A DNA stretch of 64,000 nucleotides, taken from positions 65,066 through 129,065 of the forward strand of contig NW_003314264.1 of the NCBI RefSeq assembly GCF_000143415.4, in the 5' to 3' direction. Source of the DNA: Selaginella moellendorffii (taxonomy: Eukaryota > Streptophyta > Lycopodiopsida > Selaginellales > Selaginellaceae). A program made the translations under genes and the position numbers. Shown one piece after another: positions 11,793-22,030 of the stretch; the first letter of the stretch is position 1; the number at the start of each line of letters is the position of its first letter. The notes under the pieces were generated by a model that searched no databases, was not told the origin of the DNA, and saw only the letters and a program-made list of their open reading frames with translations.

Positions 11793-11954
11793 TGTAGCGC
11801 ACCTTATCTCTCTCCCCTTAAGCCAACTGGAAAAGGGGCAATTGCTTGATGAGAGAGCCCTTAGTGGCTATTTTATCCCCATTTATCTCCCAAGGTTCCA
11901 AGGATCCACGGTGACAGTATATCCAAATCTCATCCCATGATCACATGCGCTACA
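11793..11954 (-). repeat. TRIM1 5' LTR (162 bp)
   Basis: Upstream LTR in element sense. A 1-2 nt spacer separates it from the PBS. It is followed on the right by the target copy ACAGG. Confidence 0.93.
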
Positions 11955-12365
11955 ACAGGATCCACCTGAGCAGTGTAATGCTCATAAATGGGTTGCAAAA
12001 AGATGAAAACTCTTGTCTTCACCTACCTTCCCTTGCCTATCTATAAGGAAATATTTTTCATTTCAGTCACAAATCCATTATAAAAAAAAATGAGCTATGT
12101 TTACTTACCATCTAATCTCAATAACTTCCAACAGGCAGGCTATCTTGATGCTAACATTTTGCACAATTGTCCTTCTATCAATGATGGCACATAACACCTT
12201 AAGCCTAACATGATAGTCAAGCTTTAAGTAGGTGAAGTTGCCTCCTCATCTGGATGTGAATTTTGGGAGGATATATTGTTTAGACATGTCATCCTTCTTG
12301 CTCATTGTGATTATTTCACTTTGTTGTCTAGGCAAAAAATCTGAGCAAACTGGATGAGTCCAAAG

Positions 12366-12685
12366 GGAGGTTCCAAATGTATAATAGGGAAAGTGGGTAA
12401 ATTAGGCATGGCCGACTAACCTAAAGCATAGTTTAACTCCCACTCCCACTTGCGTGTCTATCCTTTTTCTGCATCTGGCTTGGGTCTAAGCCCAAGTTCC
12501 ACACTATGCTAGTTGGTGGAGTACCCATATCTTTGTGTTAGGCCAATGGTATGTTGAAATAGTGCTAGACTCTATTTGGCTTTGTTTTGCATGCTTGTAG
12601 CACACTTGAATTTGGAGCTAAATTCTAAGTCTATAGTGCTAAGAAATAAGGGTCTGGTATAATCCCATGTGCACTGACTCCCCGT
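12366..12685 (+). repeat. Family C LTR fragment, plus strand
   Basis: Carries the shared module GGTTCCAAATGTATAATAGGG, then GGCATGGCCGACTAACC and GGCTTGGGTCTAAGCCCAAG, as at 59340-59480. It is truncated at the left. On the right it faces an inverted family C fragment that starts after the TRIM at 12691-13273, so two LTR pieces meet head to head. Confidence 0.6.
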
Positions 12686-12690
12686 ATCCA

Positions 12691-13273
12691 TGTAAGCAAC
12701 CAAAAGGAATGACTCGAGAGATAATCTATGGGGTTCAAATATAGAGAGAAAGGGCCCATGAATAATAGTGCACCTCTTTTCCAATTGGTTAAAGGTCTTG
12801 GGATAGTTGGGGTTAAGTGTCCTTGAGTTTGAATAGTACTGAGCTAGGTGATTTTCTAGGAAGTCAAAATTCAGGAGCTTACATTTAGTATTAGAGGGGT
12901 CTTGGGTCCAACTCTGTTGGTTAGCTTAGGGGAATCGCACCATATGTTAATTGACATTTGGCAGGTCCAATTTGCTCTGACTGGGCTCGACTCGAGGGGT
13001 AGGGTGTCAAGAGAGTGGGGCTCTCAAGAGAGCTGTGGCTCTTAACTTCGGTTCACGAGGGCGTGAATTTGTAGAGAAGCATAGTGGATTGTAAGCAATG
13101 ACTCGAAAAACAATCTATGGGGTTCAAATATAGAGGGAAAAGGCCCATGAATAAGAGTGCACCCTCTTTTCTAATTGGTTAAGAGTTTTAAGATAGTTGG
13201 GGTTAAGCATCCTTAGGTTTAAATAGTACTGGGCTAAGTGACCTTTTGGGATGTCCAAATTCAAGAGCTTACA
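12691..13273 (+). mobile_element. TRIM2: 583-bp terminal-repeat retrotransposon in miniature
   Basis: Direct repeats at 12691-12883 (193 bp) and 13090-13273 (184 bp) both start TGTAAGCAA and end AGAGCTTACA or GGAGCTTACA. They share blocks such as CTATGGGGTTCAAATATAGAG and GATAGTTGGGGTTAAG. Their difference in length is one 9-bp gap near the start, and many single changes are visible, so this copy is older than TRIM1. The 206-bp interior begins with a decayed PBS, TTTAGTATTAGAGGGG, and has no ORF. A perfect 5-bp target duplication, ATCCA, flanks it (12686-12690 and 13274-13278). Confidence 0.88.
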
Positions 13274-13983
13274 ATCCAGCACTTGAATGCAAAACGGTAC
13301 AGTGGTCTAACACAAGGAAGAGGGTACTCCACCAACTAGAGTAGTGTGGAGCTTGGGCTTAGATCTAAGTCAAATGCAGAACAAGAAGCGATATAGCCCA
13401 GCAAAAGCCAAACTTAGGGTACTCCACCAACTAGAGTAGTGTGGAGCTTGGGCTTAGACCCAAGTCAAATGCAGAACAAGAAGCGATACAGCTTAGCAAA
13501 AGCCAAACTTATATTTCAATTGGCCGAGTATTCATTCCATCCACTATCCCTATTATACATTTGTAACCCCCTATAGCCCCCCCTTTGAGGAAGATATGCT
13601 TTGGGATTTCACCCCAAACCTCCCTTAGTACCAAGAGTTAGTCTCTAAGACAAGTGTGAAACTTACTAAATATGGAATGGTGCTAGATTGCAAATCCGAA
13701 TGCAAGAACAACACCATAGATAACATAATATAGAGAGCAACACTCTCTATATTCCATAGATATGCCTCTTGGGCTGATCTAGACACTTACCATAAATAGT
13801 ATATGGATCCATAATGGAACCAACATATTAGGCATGATAGCGAGGGTGTCTGACGAATACGGTAAGCTACCATATAATGATATTGAGGGACTAGACTCAA
13901 TATCATGGGGGTTCTTGATACTAGCAAGTGCAAGCCAATGACAAAAGTTTCTCAAATTAGGCCAAATTTACTCAGCAAAAAAT
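13274..13983 (-). repeat. Family C LTR, minus strand, left part
   Basis: The reverse complement matches 55300-55740: the G-rich module (13545-13600), GAGACTAACTCTTGGTAC, and the block around CTAGATCAGCCCAAGAGG. The LTR is interrupted at 13984 by a solo family B LTR and continues at 15823. It contains a 95-bp tandem duplication. Confidence 0.6.
13321..13510. repeat. 95-bp tandem duplication
   Basis: Unit 1 is 13321-13415 and unit 2 is 13416-13510. They start AGGGTACTCCACCAACTAGA, and I count only a few base differences. This is a local duplication inside the LTR. Confidence 0.9.
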
Positions 13984-15822
13984 TGTAAGCGACTAAATTT
14001 TCCATTCTACTTTAGTCACTTAACCCCACCTCTGACCACTTGGAAGGGTCTTATTCACAACCTCCTTAAGTCCAATTTAGGACTTAGGACTTGCTAGTCC
14101 CAAGAATGGCATCCATGCCACTCATCCCTTACACTTGGTCCAAGTGCTCCACGTGTCCAGTCCCAAGACCGACACCCAAAGGTACCACTGACATATCGGC
14201 TTGTTACGCTAAGGCCATGCCCATTCGCCTTTATCACACTGGTGGTCCAATACCACTTGCATCACAATCCCGTCTCTCCAAGACTGGGCCATCCGTCCAT
14301 AAGTGGTCATCCCAGATCCACTCCTTAGCATCCTTAGGATGCCTACTGACATAGGGAATAGCCTTCCTCAACATCCCTTTGTCAATTCCTACCAAGTCCT
14401 TCTTCCGTCCATGGCCAGGTTCACCAACACTGCCACTAGATCAAGGTCCGCAGGCCTGGCCACTAAGTCCTATTGTCCTCTGGGACTTCCTCACCATGTG
14501 ACCGTATCCATAGTCACTACAAAAGAGGACTGCTCCTCCTCCTTTCCCCCCTTGGGACTTCGGGACAACATTTCGGAACACCGTGGCCCTACGCGAGCCC
14601 CTTGGGTACTCTCCCCACCTTCCGCTTTTAGGTGCTCTAGCCATGGGCTTAGAGTGAGGTTCCGTTGAGCCACACCAGGTATCCAAGTAGGTAGTGCCAC
14701 CCACACTTGGACTGGGAGCATCGGCCAGTCAATCTCCAGGGGGAACTAGAGCCAGCTCTTGAACACTTCACCAAGCTACCCCGCTTGTCGGTCTGTATTC
14801 ACTCTAGTTTTGGACTTCCCAGTGGTCAGTTCATCACCCAACACTGGGTCTGGCCTTCCTAGGCCAAACTAGCCTTTCTTGGCCAAACTGGCTCCACTGC
14901 AGTCCTCCCCCTTGCTATACTTTTGGAGCTCACCAAACCCCCCAGGGTCTGGGAGATGAACGCTTTGGGCTTTCACCCTCTTAGACTCGAACTCGGACTC
15001 GGACTTAGACTCGGACTCGGACTCGAACTCGGACTCAGGTTCGGGCTCAGACTCAGGCTCGGGCTTGGTCTCGGCCTCGGTCTCGGTCCCGGTCCTGGTC
15101 TCGGTCTCGGTCCCGGTCCTGGTCTCGGTCTCGGTCCCGGTCCTGGTCTCGGTCTCGGTCTCGGTCTTGGTCTCGGTCTCGGTCCCGGTCTCGGTCTGGG
15201 TCCCGGTCTCGGTCTTAGTCCTGGTCTCGGTCTTGACCTCGGACTCCATCTCAGGTCCTTCTCGGACTCCATCTCAGATTACATCTCGGGTCCATCTCAG
15301 ACTCCATCTCGGACTCCATCTTAGGTCCATCTCAGACTCCATCTCGGGTCCATCTTAGACTCCATCTCAGGTCCCTCTTGGACTCCATCTCGGGTCCTTC
15401 TTGAACTCTATCTTGGACTCCATCTAGGTCCATCTCGGACTCCATCTCGGACTCCACCTCAGACTCCAACTCGGGTCCATCTCGGGTCCATCTTGGACTC
15501 CATCTCGGGTCCTTCTCGGACTCCATCTTGGACTCTATCTTGGACTCCACCTCGGACTCCAACTCAGGTCCATCTCAAACTCCATTTTGGACACTTCCAC
15601 ATGTGATGTGTTGGTCCTTTTGGGTCCCTTTTTGGAGCCTCGCTTATTGCTCACTTCATGCTCGTTCCTTAAGCACTCCATTGGGAGTTCCACTCCCGCT
15701 GTCGACCTTTCACGTCAGAGCCTTTTAGTCCAAACATGTTACACTCGTTTGGCTTTTGCTTTGGTCGCTACCACGTGGCACCCTTTCGGCTCCACTTTGG
15801 GGCCTAGAGATTTTGTGTCTCA
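13984..15822 (-). repeat. Solo LTR of family B, minus strand, expanded by internal repeats
   Basis: On the minus strand it starts TGAGACACAAA and ends GTCGCTTACA. On both sides lies sequence that is continuous in an uninterrupted family C copy (8900-8950, where CTTAGCAAGAAACACAT is unbroken). No PBS follows its 3' end, which fits a solo LTR left by LTR-LTR recombination. The flanking duplication, about A(G)AAA, is no longer clean. It is about 480 bp longer than the copy at 19017-20373 because of tandem repeats at 14985-15600. Confidence 0.7.
14985..15600. repeat. Low-complexity tandem repeats in the family B LTR
   Basis: First come hexamer-like units (CTCGGA, CTCGGT, CCCGGT), including a 24-bp unit, GGTCTCGGTCTCGGTCCC plus CGGTCCT, repeated about three times at 15073-15150. 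Then come 12-bp units of the form CATCTCGGACTC from 15240. Long open frames in this stretch are a by-product of the repeat and encode repetitive Ser/Glu, Leu/Gly or Arg/Pro strings. Confidence 0.85.
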
Positions 15823-16300
15823 TAGAAACACATAGGAATTCCTACCTTATATTTATCCAATTTAAGTACATGGCCATTGACCAATTTCTCAGCTAGCTCA
15901 AGTGGAAACTAGAAAGGAAACCAATAGTACCAACCTCCTACTATCATGGTAGTAAGGAAAGAGTGTCTGTAATGATTGGCCAATAAATATCTTTTGATAT
16001 TTAAAGTCACATTTGCGATACTCTCCCCCCGTTAGGGAAAATAAACGCCCTTATCAATACATACTCGAGTTTAGCAAATTGTCAAGGAAACAACTCCAAA
16101 AGTTAACGGAAAGCACACTATGTGGGAAACACACCAACTTAAATGAATTATGGAACTACCTCTCCTCTACGCTTAAAGACATTAAGACTCAGATACCCTT
16201 AAGCCGTCACTAACAAGGAAATGACTAATAGAGTTAGCCATCCTTGCTGCTTCGAGTACCACTTGGCTTACAAAGGAATGATACATTTTTGCCTACAAGA
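15823..16300 (-). repeat. Family C LTR start and adjoining 3' end, continuation
   Basis: Colinear with 8938-9385: CCTACCTTATATTTATCC, AAGTACATGGCCATTGACC, TACTATCATGGTAGTAAGG, then the LTR start and the pyrimidine tract CTCTCCCCCCGTTAGGG near 16020 (the PPT on the minus strand). It is the right-hand half of the LTR interrupted at 13984. Confidence 0.6.
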
Positions 16301-19016
16301 AGCAATCCACAACAACATGATATGGTGCCTGTAAACCGACATGAAACACATCGTGTACATGGGATAACTCATCCAGAAGATCCAACTTAAAGGATACATT
16401 ACCAACTCACTTTAATACTCAATAGAGCTTGACATATCTTGGCAATAGTTTCCAAGACAAAAATCCCTTGACATTCAAGTTTTGGGATTCCCTACGCTGG
16501 TGCACCAATTTATACTTAAAAGCACGTTATAGATCACAGTTTAGGAATTTAGTTCCTCCATACTGCCAAGTCCTCTCACATAACAAGTCTGTGATTATGC
16601 ATGGACTCCTTCATGCTTGGCCTCATGAACCACCCCTTTTTTATATTCAACACCTTCAACTAGGGTCTTTGTTGTCCCCGACTTGCCAATCTCACTTAGA
16701 AAGTCACTCAACTAGCATAATATAATTCTATGCATAAGCATGAAAGTTTTTAACTATTGACTTTTGTTCAAAACCATCTCTTTGAACATTCAGGGACTAC
16801 TTCCCCAACTTTGATAGCCTCGCCTCATGGCAAGCTTCAAGACCACACCTCTGCTGTGCCACTCTGATTTCACACATTTTATGAATCATTTACACTTGTC
16901 TTTCTAGATACCCTAAACCCTAAACCATTTACATTTGCCTTTCTAAGTACTAATCTACCTAGAATTGTTTTTTGGAACCTTGAAGGGACTTTGTCCTTTA
17001 GCTTGCTAAGACCTCTCGTTTTGCAAGCTTTTTAATTGCCATATGGTTTGACATAGACAATTCTATACTTTAGACTCTTCATGGCATCACGGTTGCTAAT
17101 AGCAACATGTTCAAGTATCCACTTGATTCTTCACTCCCAACTTACATAACCACCCTTGGTTATGCCTTTTGATTCTTAAGATTTTGTTCTATCCCTTTGC
17201 TACTTGTTTTTTTGCCTTACACCTTCCTGTTACTTATTCTCCTCTTATTTAGAAGGGTAGTTTTGCACTTTCTACTATGCCTTAACAAGTATTCTTAGGG
17301 ATGAACTTACTTAATAATTTAGGAAGTGGTTCTTCAATTTGGATATGCTCACTATGCAATCCTATGCACTAGGATTAATAACGTTATGCATGGGCCTCTT
17401 ATGCCCATTGCTAGCCATGCTAAAATCATTGTTTGGCTTTGTCCAATTCGGATAGATAGACTTCTTCTATCTTCGCAACCTTGGACATTTGGATAGCACT
17501 TTTTATCCATTATTTGCTAGGAACTTAGTCCCTTGGGCCTTATCTATTGCCCTTGCGACATCAAACACCACCTCTTGGTGTTATAGAGTGTTTGGGTGCC
17601 CCAATGATGGCCTCTTTGACAATAAGCATTCCTTTTTACAACATTAATTTACTATATCACAACATAAGCAATTTATCCTCCCATAAGGGTATATCTAACT
17701 TCTTTATGCCATTAAAAAGTCTTGGGTAGCTACCTGCTACAAGTTTAACCGATTATTTTGCACCTTTTAATTGCCTTATAGTTGTCAAGTTCTACAACTC
17801 ATTACTAGTGCTTCTACACCTCCATCATTATTTGGGTTACCACACTCCAACTGCATGCTTTCCAGCTTAGGCTATGCCATTCCCATTTCCATTAGGATTC
17901 CTTTGGGAAGGGGTTTTCGTGAACCCGCCAACTCATCTTAAGGCATCACGCCTTAGCACATTCGGTGTCTCCACACCATTGGCTCTATGAGCCTGCCTTT
18001 ATGACACTTCTTACTTCTGTCTAGGTCCTTGCCAAGACCAATACAGTTCTTTCTCATGCCAACTATCCGTTAGCACTACACCATAAAGTTTACTCACAAC
18101 TTTGTGTCAAAGTTGTTTTCTTCTGGGAACACCTTCCCCACAACTTTAGTATGGCACATTCCACCATCGATGAGATACTCACTGCTCTCATACTTGGATC
18201 CTATGATCCTCCCCAACCTTCGTAGGGCACAACACACCTCAATCCAAATGCTTTTAGCGATCCCTTAGGACCATTCCTTGACTCTACTTGAGTCATCTAC
18301 CATTTTTAGACTTTAAAATCCTATGACCCACAAAGTCTTATTTGAGGTGCCAGTTCACTAGAATACAACTTCTTGTATTCATGTCCTACTCATAAGGACC
18401 ATTTTTGCAAGTGTCACTCCAACACTTGATGTTGTTCCCTAGGGGCAACCTTTGCCCCTTAGGACTACTTGTCCATGTGATGAAAATACTAACTCATCCT
18501 CTAAGTACACCCCCAACTTTTTTGGTTGTTCTAGCATTTATTCAAGGTAGCCCTGGCTACCATTTTAAGGACTTATGTTTTCATCCATATTTGACCTCCC
18601 ACGGTCATTAATTTTGGTCTCAAATTCATGAGCACCAATCTCAATTTCAAGAGGATAATCTTGTGACTCCTTTATCGTTTTGGAATCTCTATCTTCCCTA
18701 TGATCCCAACTATAGTTTTTTACCACAACTACATCAGCCAATTTGCTGAGTCAAACATTCATCTGAATTACATCCTCAATTCAATGAGAAAACCTTACAC
18801 TGGTCCCAAGATCCCAAAGTCGTTCCATTATTGGCCCTTTTTTATCCACCACCTCACCTACAAGTTCACACCTGAACTGTAGTGGAGAGCCATGTCTTCC
18901 AGACTTGCTACTCCTCAAGGATAGGCCCACTCCTAGGACCTTCCAATGCCAACACTAGTGGTGATATACTTGAGCATCAATTAAAGTTGGACTAAGGAAC
19001 AGCTCCGATATCAAGT
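16301..19016 (-). mobile_element. Non-coding internal region of a family B element with PBS
   Basis: A PBS, TTGATATCGGAGC on the minus strand (19002-19014), lies 2 bp from the LTR at 19017. The sequence to the left should therefore be the interior of a minus-strand element. Its first 340 bp match the short interior at 20374-20716 (for example GACATGGCTCTCCACTACAG). The rest is pyrimidine-rich on the plus strand and has no frame above about 100 codons and no gag or pol motif. Where it stops and the family C remnant begins, near 16300, is uncertain. Confidence 0.5.
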
Positions 19017-20373
19017 TGTAAGTGACTAAATTTTCCATTCTACTTTAGTCACTTAACCACACCTCTGACCATTTGGAGGAGTCTCACTCACAACTTCCAT
19101 AAGTTCTATTCCGATGTTGGGGACTTGCTAGCCCCAAAAATGGCATCTGTGCCACTCAACCATTGCACTTGGTCCAAGTGCTCCACGTGTTGGGTCCCAA
19201 GACCAACACCCAAAGGTGCCACTGACATATCAGCCCATTACACTAAGGCCATGCCCATTCACCTTTGCCACACTGGTGGTCCAATACCACTTGCATCACA
19301 GTCCCGTCTCTCCAAGACTGGGCCATCTGTCCACGAGTGGTCATCCTTGATCCACTCCTTAGCATCCTTAGGATGCCCATAGATATGGGGAATAGCCTTC
19401 CCCAATATCCCTTTGTCAGTTTCTACCAAGTCCTTTTTCTGTCCATGGCCATTTTTGCCAACATTGCCACTAGATTAAAGCCCGCAGGCCCGGCCACTAA
19501 GTCCTATTGTCCTTTGGGACTTCCTCACCATGTGACTGTATCCTTAGTCACTACACTAGAGGATTGCTCCTCCTCCTTTCCCTAGTTTGGGACTACAAGA
19601 CAACATTTCGGAACACCGTGGCCCTACACGAGCCCCATGGGTACTCTCCCCACCTTTCGCCTTTAGGTGCTCTAGCCATGGGCTTAGAGTGAGGTTCCGT
19701 TGAGCTACACCAGGTATCCAAGTAGGTAGTGCCACCCACACTTATACTGGGAGCATCGACCATTCGATCTCTTGGGGGAACTAGAGCTGGCTCTTGAACA
19801 CTTCACCAAGCTACCCCACTTGATGGTCCGTATTCACTCTAGCCTTTGACCTCCCAGTGGTTATCCCGTCACCCACTGGGTATAGCCTTTCTGGGCCAAA
19901 CTGGCCTTTCTTGGCCAAATTGGCTCCATTGGAGTCCTCCCCCTACTATACTTTTGGAGCTCACCAAACCCCTCAGGGTCTGGGAGACGAATGCTTTGGG
20001 CTTTCACCCTCTCAAACTCGAACTTGGACTCGGACTCGGCCTCGGTCTCTGTCCGGATCTCGGTCTCGACTTCGAACTCCATCTCGAGTCCTTCTTGGAT
20101 ACCATCTTAGATTCCATCTTGGGTCCATCTCGGACTCCACCTCAGTCCATCTCAGACTCCATCTCAGGTCCATCTCGGACTCCATCTCGGTCCATCTTAG
20201 GCTCCATCTCGGGTCCATCTCGGACTCCATCTCGATCCATCTTGGACTCCATCTCAGACTCCTCAAATCGGAGCTTTTAGTCCAAATGTGTTACATTCGT
20301 TTGGCTTTCACTTCGGCCACTACCACGTGGCACCCTTTCGGCTCCACTTTGGGGCTTAGGGATTTGTGTCTCA
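19017..20373 (-). repeat. Family B LTR, minus strand (1357 bp)
   Basis: Same ends and same internal order as 13984-15822: TGTAAGTGAC at the low end, TGTGTCTCA at the high end. Interior sequence lies on both sides, and a PBS follows it on the left. Its repeat tract (20015-20270) is shorter than in the solo copy. Confidence 0.75.
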
Positions 20374-20716
20374 CACTTTATTGTTTTGGAGTTTCTATCT
20401 ACCCCGTGATCCCAATTATAATTGTTTACCATAATTATATTAGCTAGTTTGCTAAGTCAAATGCTCATTTGAATCACATCCTCGACTCTCTAAGGAAAAC
20501 CTTATATTGTTCCCAAAATTCATTCCCTTATTGGCCCTTTTTTATCCAACACCGTGCCTACAAGTTCACACATGAACTGTAGTGGAGAGCCATGTCCTCT
20601 TGACCTTCTACTCCTTAAGTAGAGGCCCACTCGTAAGACCTTTCGATGCCAACATAAGTGGTAATATACTTGAGCACTAATAAGAATCAAATTAAGGAAC
20701 AGCTTCGATACCAAAT
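20374..20716 (-). mobile_element. Short family B interior with PBS between two LTRs
   Basis: A 343-bp segment homologous to the first part of the interior at 18600-19016. It carries its own PBS, TTGGTATCGAAGC (20702-20714, minus strand). It ends abruptly where the LTR at 20373 begins. This makes the minus-strand order LTR, PBS plus short interior, LTR, PBS plus long interior, a recombinant or tandem arrangement. Confidence 0.6.
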
Positions 20717-20823
20717 TGTAAGCGACTAATTTTTCCATTCTAGTTTAGTCACTTAACCACACCTTTGACCATATGGAGGAGTCTCACGCACAACCTCCAT
20801 AAGTGATATTCCAGACTTGGAGA

Positions 20824-21971
20824 TGTAAGGAACCGACTCCCCGAGATGTCGTAGGCTAAAGGATCCCCAAAAGCTTGACCGAAGTGACAAAGAGTTCATC
20901 GGATGGGACCAAGTCAAGGATCGAGTCCAAGACCGACTCTAGGACCGAGTTCGAGATAGAGTCCGGAATCGAGTCCGAGACCGACTCGGGGACCGAGTTC
21001 GAGTCCGAGTTCGAGACCGAGTTCGAGACGGAGTCCGAGATCCGAAATCGGGTCCAAGACCGAGTCCGAGGTCGAGTCCGAGGTCGGGTCCGAGATCGGG
21101 TCCGAGATCGAGTCCGTGATCGAGTCCGAACCCGAATCCGAAGTCGGATCCGAAATCAGGTCCGAGATCGAGCCAGAGACTAAGTCCAAATACTAATATG
21201 GGTCAAGGGGTGAAAGCCCAAAGCGTGCGTCTCCCAAGGGGGGGGGGCTGCAGGGGGTTCCAAAAGTATAGTAGGGATAGTGAGGTCCAGGAACCAGTTT
21301 TGAAGGGACTCTCCAGTTGGGCTTCCAAACCGACTTGAGGTTGGGACTGGGACCGAGGGGCCTTGGGTGGGAGTGAGCATGGACTTGGCTGGTGCCGGAG
21401 GGGCCATCCAAGGAAGTGCTCAAGAGCAGCTCCCACTCCCGAAAGGGAAACCGATTGCGGTGCTCCCGGCTCATGTGGAGTGGTGCCCCACTTGAGTACC
21501 ATGCGGCTCATTGGTCCTCGCCCTTCCTAGGGGCTTGGGCCTTCCTTCGGGATGGAAGTGGGGGGCGAGAGGTACCCATACCGGGCCGCTAGGCCACGGT
21601 GTTTCGCCCCGGCGTCCCGAAGCAAGTGTTGCACTCAAGACTTGGGATTTAGAGGGTCCCATGATCAAGTCTTGTGGTACCAAGGGATGTTAGGAACCTG
21701 GAAGCTTGGTGTGCTTGGCTGCTTGTGCTTGCGGGGAGTGTAGCCGAACCTTAAGTCCAGTCTAACCCGGGGAGGGGGATTGGGAGTGATTTGGGAATCC
21801 ATGGAAGGATGGCTAACACTCCGTTGCTCGTGCAGTGAGTAGCTGAAACCAAGTAGGAGCTGGTACCATAGGCGAGAACCTTGGCGAGGGAACTTAGCAA
21901 AAGCCAAGGCAGTGTTGGACGGATAGGCGAGGTAAGCTGGCAAAGTGGAAAGGAAAAATTTGTGGCTTACA
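20824..21971 (+). repeat. 5' LTR of the chromovirus
   Basis: Starts TGTAAGGAACC and ends TGTGGCTTACA (TGTAAG/CTTACA terminal pair). A tract of GAGTCCGAG/GAGATCGGG units fills about 20925-21180. It is followed by GTGAAAGCCCAAAGCGTG, a G-run and GGTTCCAAAAGTATAGTAGGG, a module shared with families B and C. The LTR should hold the promoter and RNA ends, but I cannot place the start site. Confidence 0.95.
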
Positions 21972-21973
21972 AT

Positions 21974-21987
21974 TTGGTATCGGAGCC
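21974..21987 (+). promoter_or_regulatory. Primer-binding site of the chromovirus
   Basis: TTGGTATCGGAGCC, 2 bp after the LTR end. It resembles the complement of the 3' end of initiator tRNA-Met (TGGTATCAGAGCC) with one difference. The same G is found in the PBS of TRIM1 and two B elements have close variants. Confidence 0.85.
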
Positions 21988-22030
21988 TTCTCCTCAGTTC
22001 TAGCGAAGGATAGAGGCGGATTGCTGGGAG

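Larger units (their letters stand above)
11282..11954 (-). mobile_element. TRIM1: 673-bp terminal-repeat retrotransposon in miniature with identical LTRs
   Basis: Two 162-bp direct repeats (11282-11443 and 11793-11954) are identical as far as I can read. Both start TGTAGCGCA and end TGCGCTACA, a 9-bp inverted pair at the LTR ends. The 349-bp interior has no coding frame. On the minus strand a PBS, TTGGTATCGGAGC, lies at 11779-11791 next to the upstream LTR. A polypurine tract, GAGGGGGGGTGAG, lies at 11444-11456 next to the downstream LTR. The flanks carry a perfect 5-bp target duplication, ACAGG (11277-11281 and 11955-11959). The size, lack of ORF and complete set of cis signals fit a TRIM, which must be mobilised by an autonomous element. 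Identical LTRs imply a very recent insertion. Confidence 0.93.
10161..12306 (-). pseudogene. Degenerate retroelement ORF of unknown type, split by a TRIM insertion
   Basis: The minus strand has long coding-like stretches with a few stops. It begins MSKKDDMSKQYILPKF at 12306 and later reads YEHYTAQVDP, then across the TRIM insertion PHLAIEPPPLVSPP and NPDDIDSSEENFPFKKE (11087-11270). Further on come VAKQLVVNIANEVSLGQEDL and LSELEEYNLSFLQSIYTSD (about 10700-10880). The composition is acidic and Gln/Ser-rich. I see no zinc knuckle, protease, RT or integrase motif. The reading frame is continuous across the TRIM at 11282-11954 once its extra target copy is discounted, so the ORF existed before that insertion. 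Because it lies next to a PPT-like motif it is probably a retroelement internal ORF, perhaps gag-like. A captured host gene is an alternative. Confidence 0.4.

Noticed and set aside
14869-15562. Overlapping long frames of Leu/Gly, Arg/Pro or Glu/Ser repeats
   Set aside because: They come from the hexamer and 12-bp repeats of the family B LTR. All frames are open because the repeat lacks stops.
20875-21183. Open frame rich in Glu/Ser/Arg, repeated at 27258-27566
   Set aside because: It is a translation of the GAGTCC-type repeat in the LTR, open in several frames on both strands. It is not a gene.
21193-21743. Overlapping 60-100 codon frames in the LTR (also 27576-28126)
   Set aside because: They lie in LTR sequence, appear in both copies only because the LTRs are duplicates, and carry no known motif.
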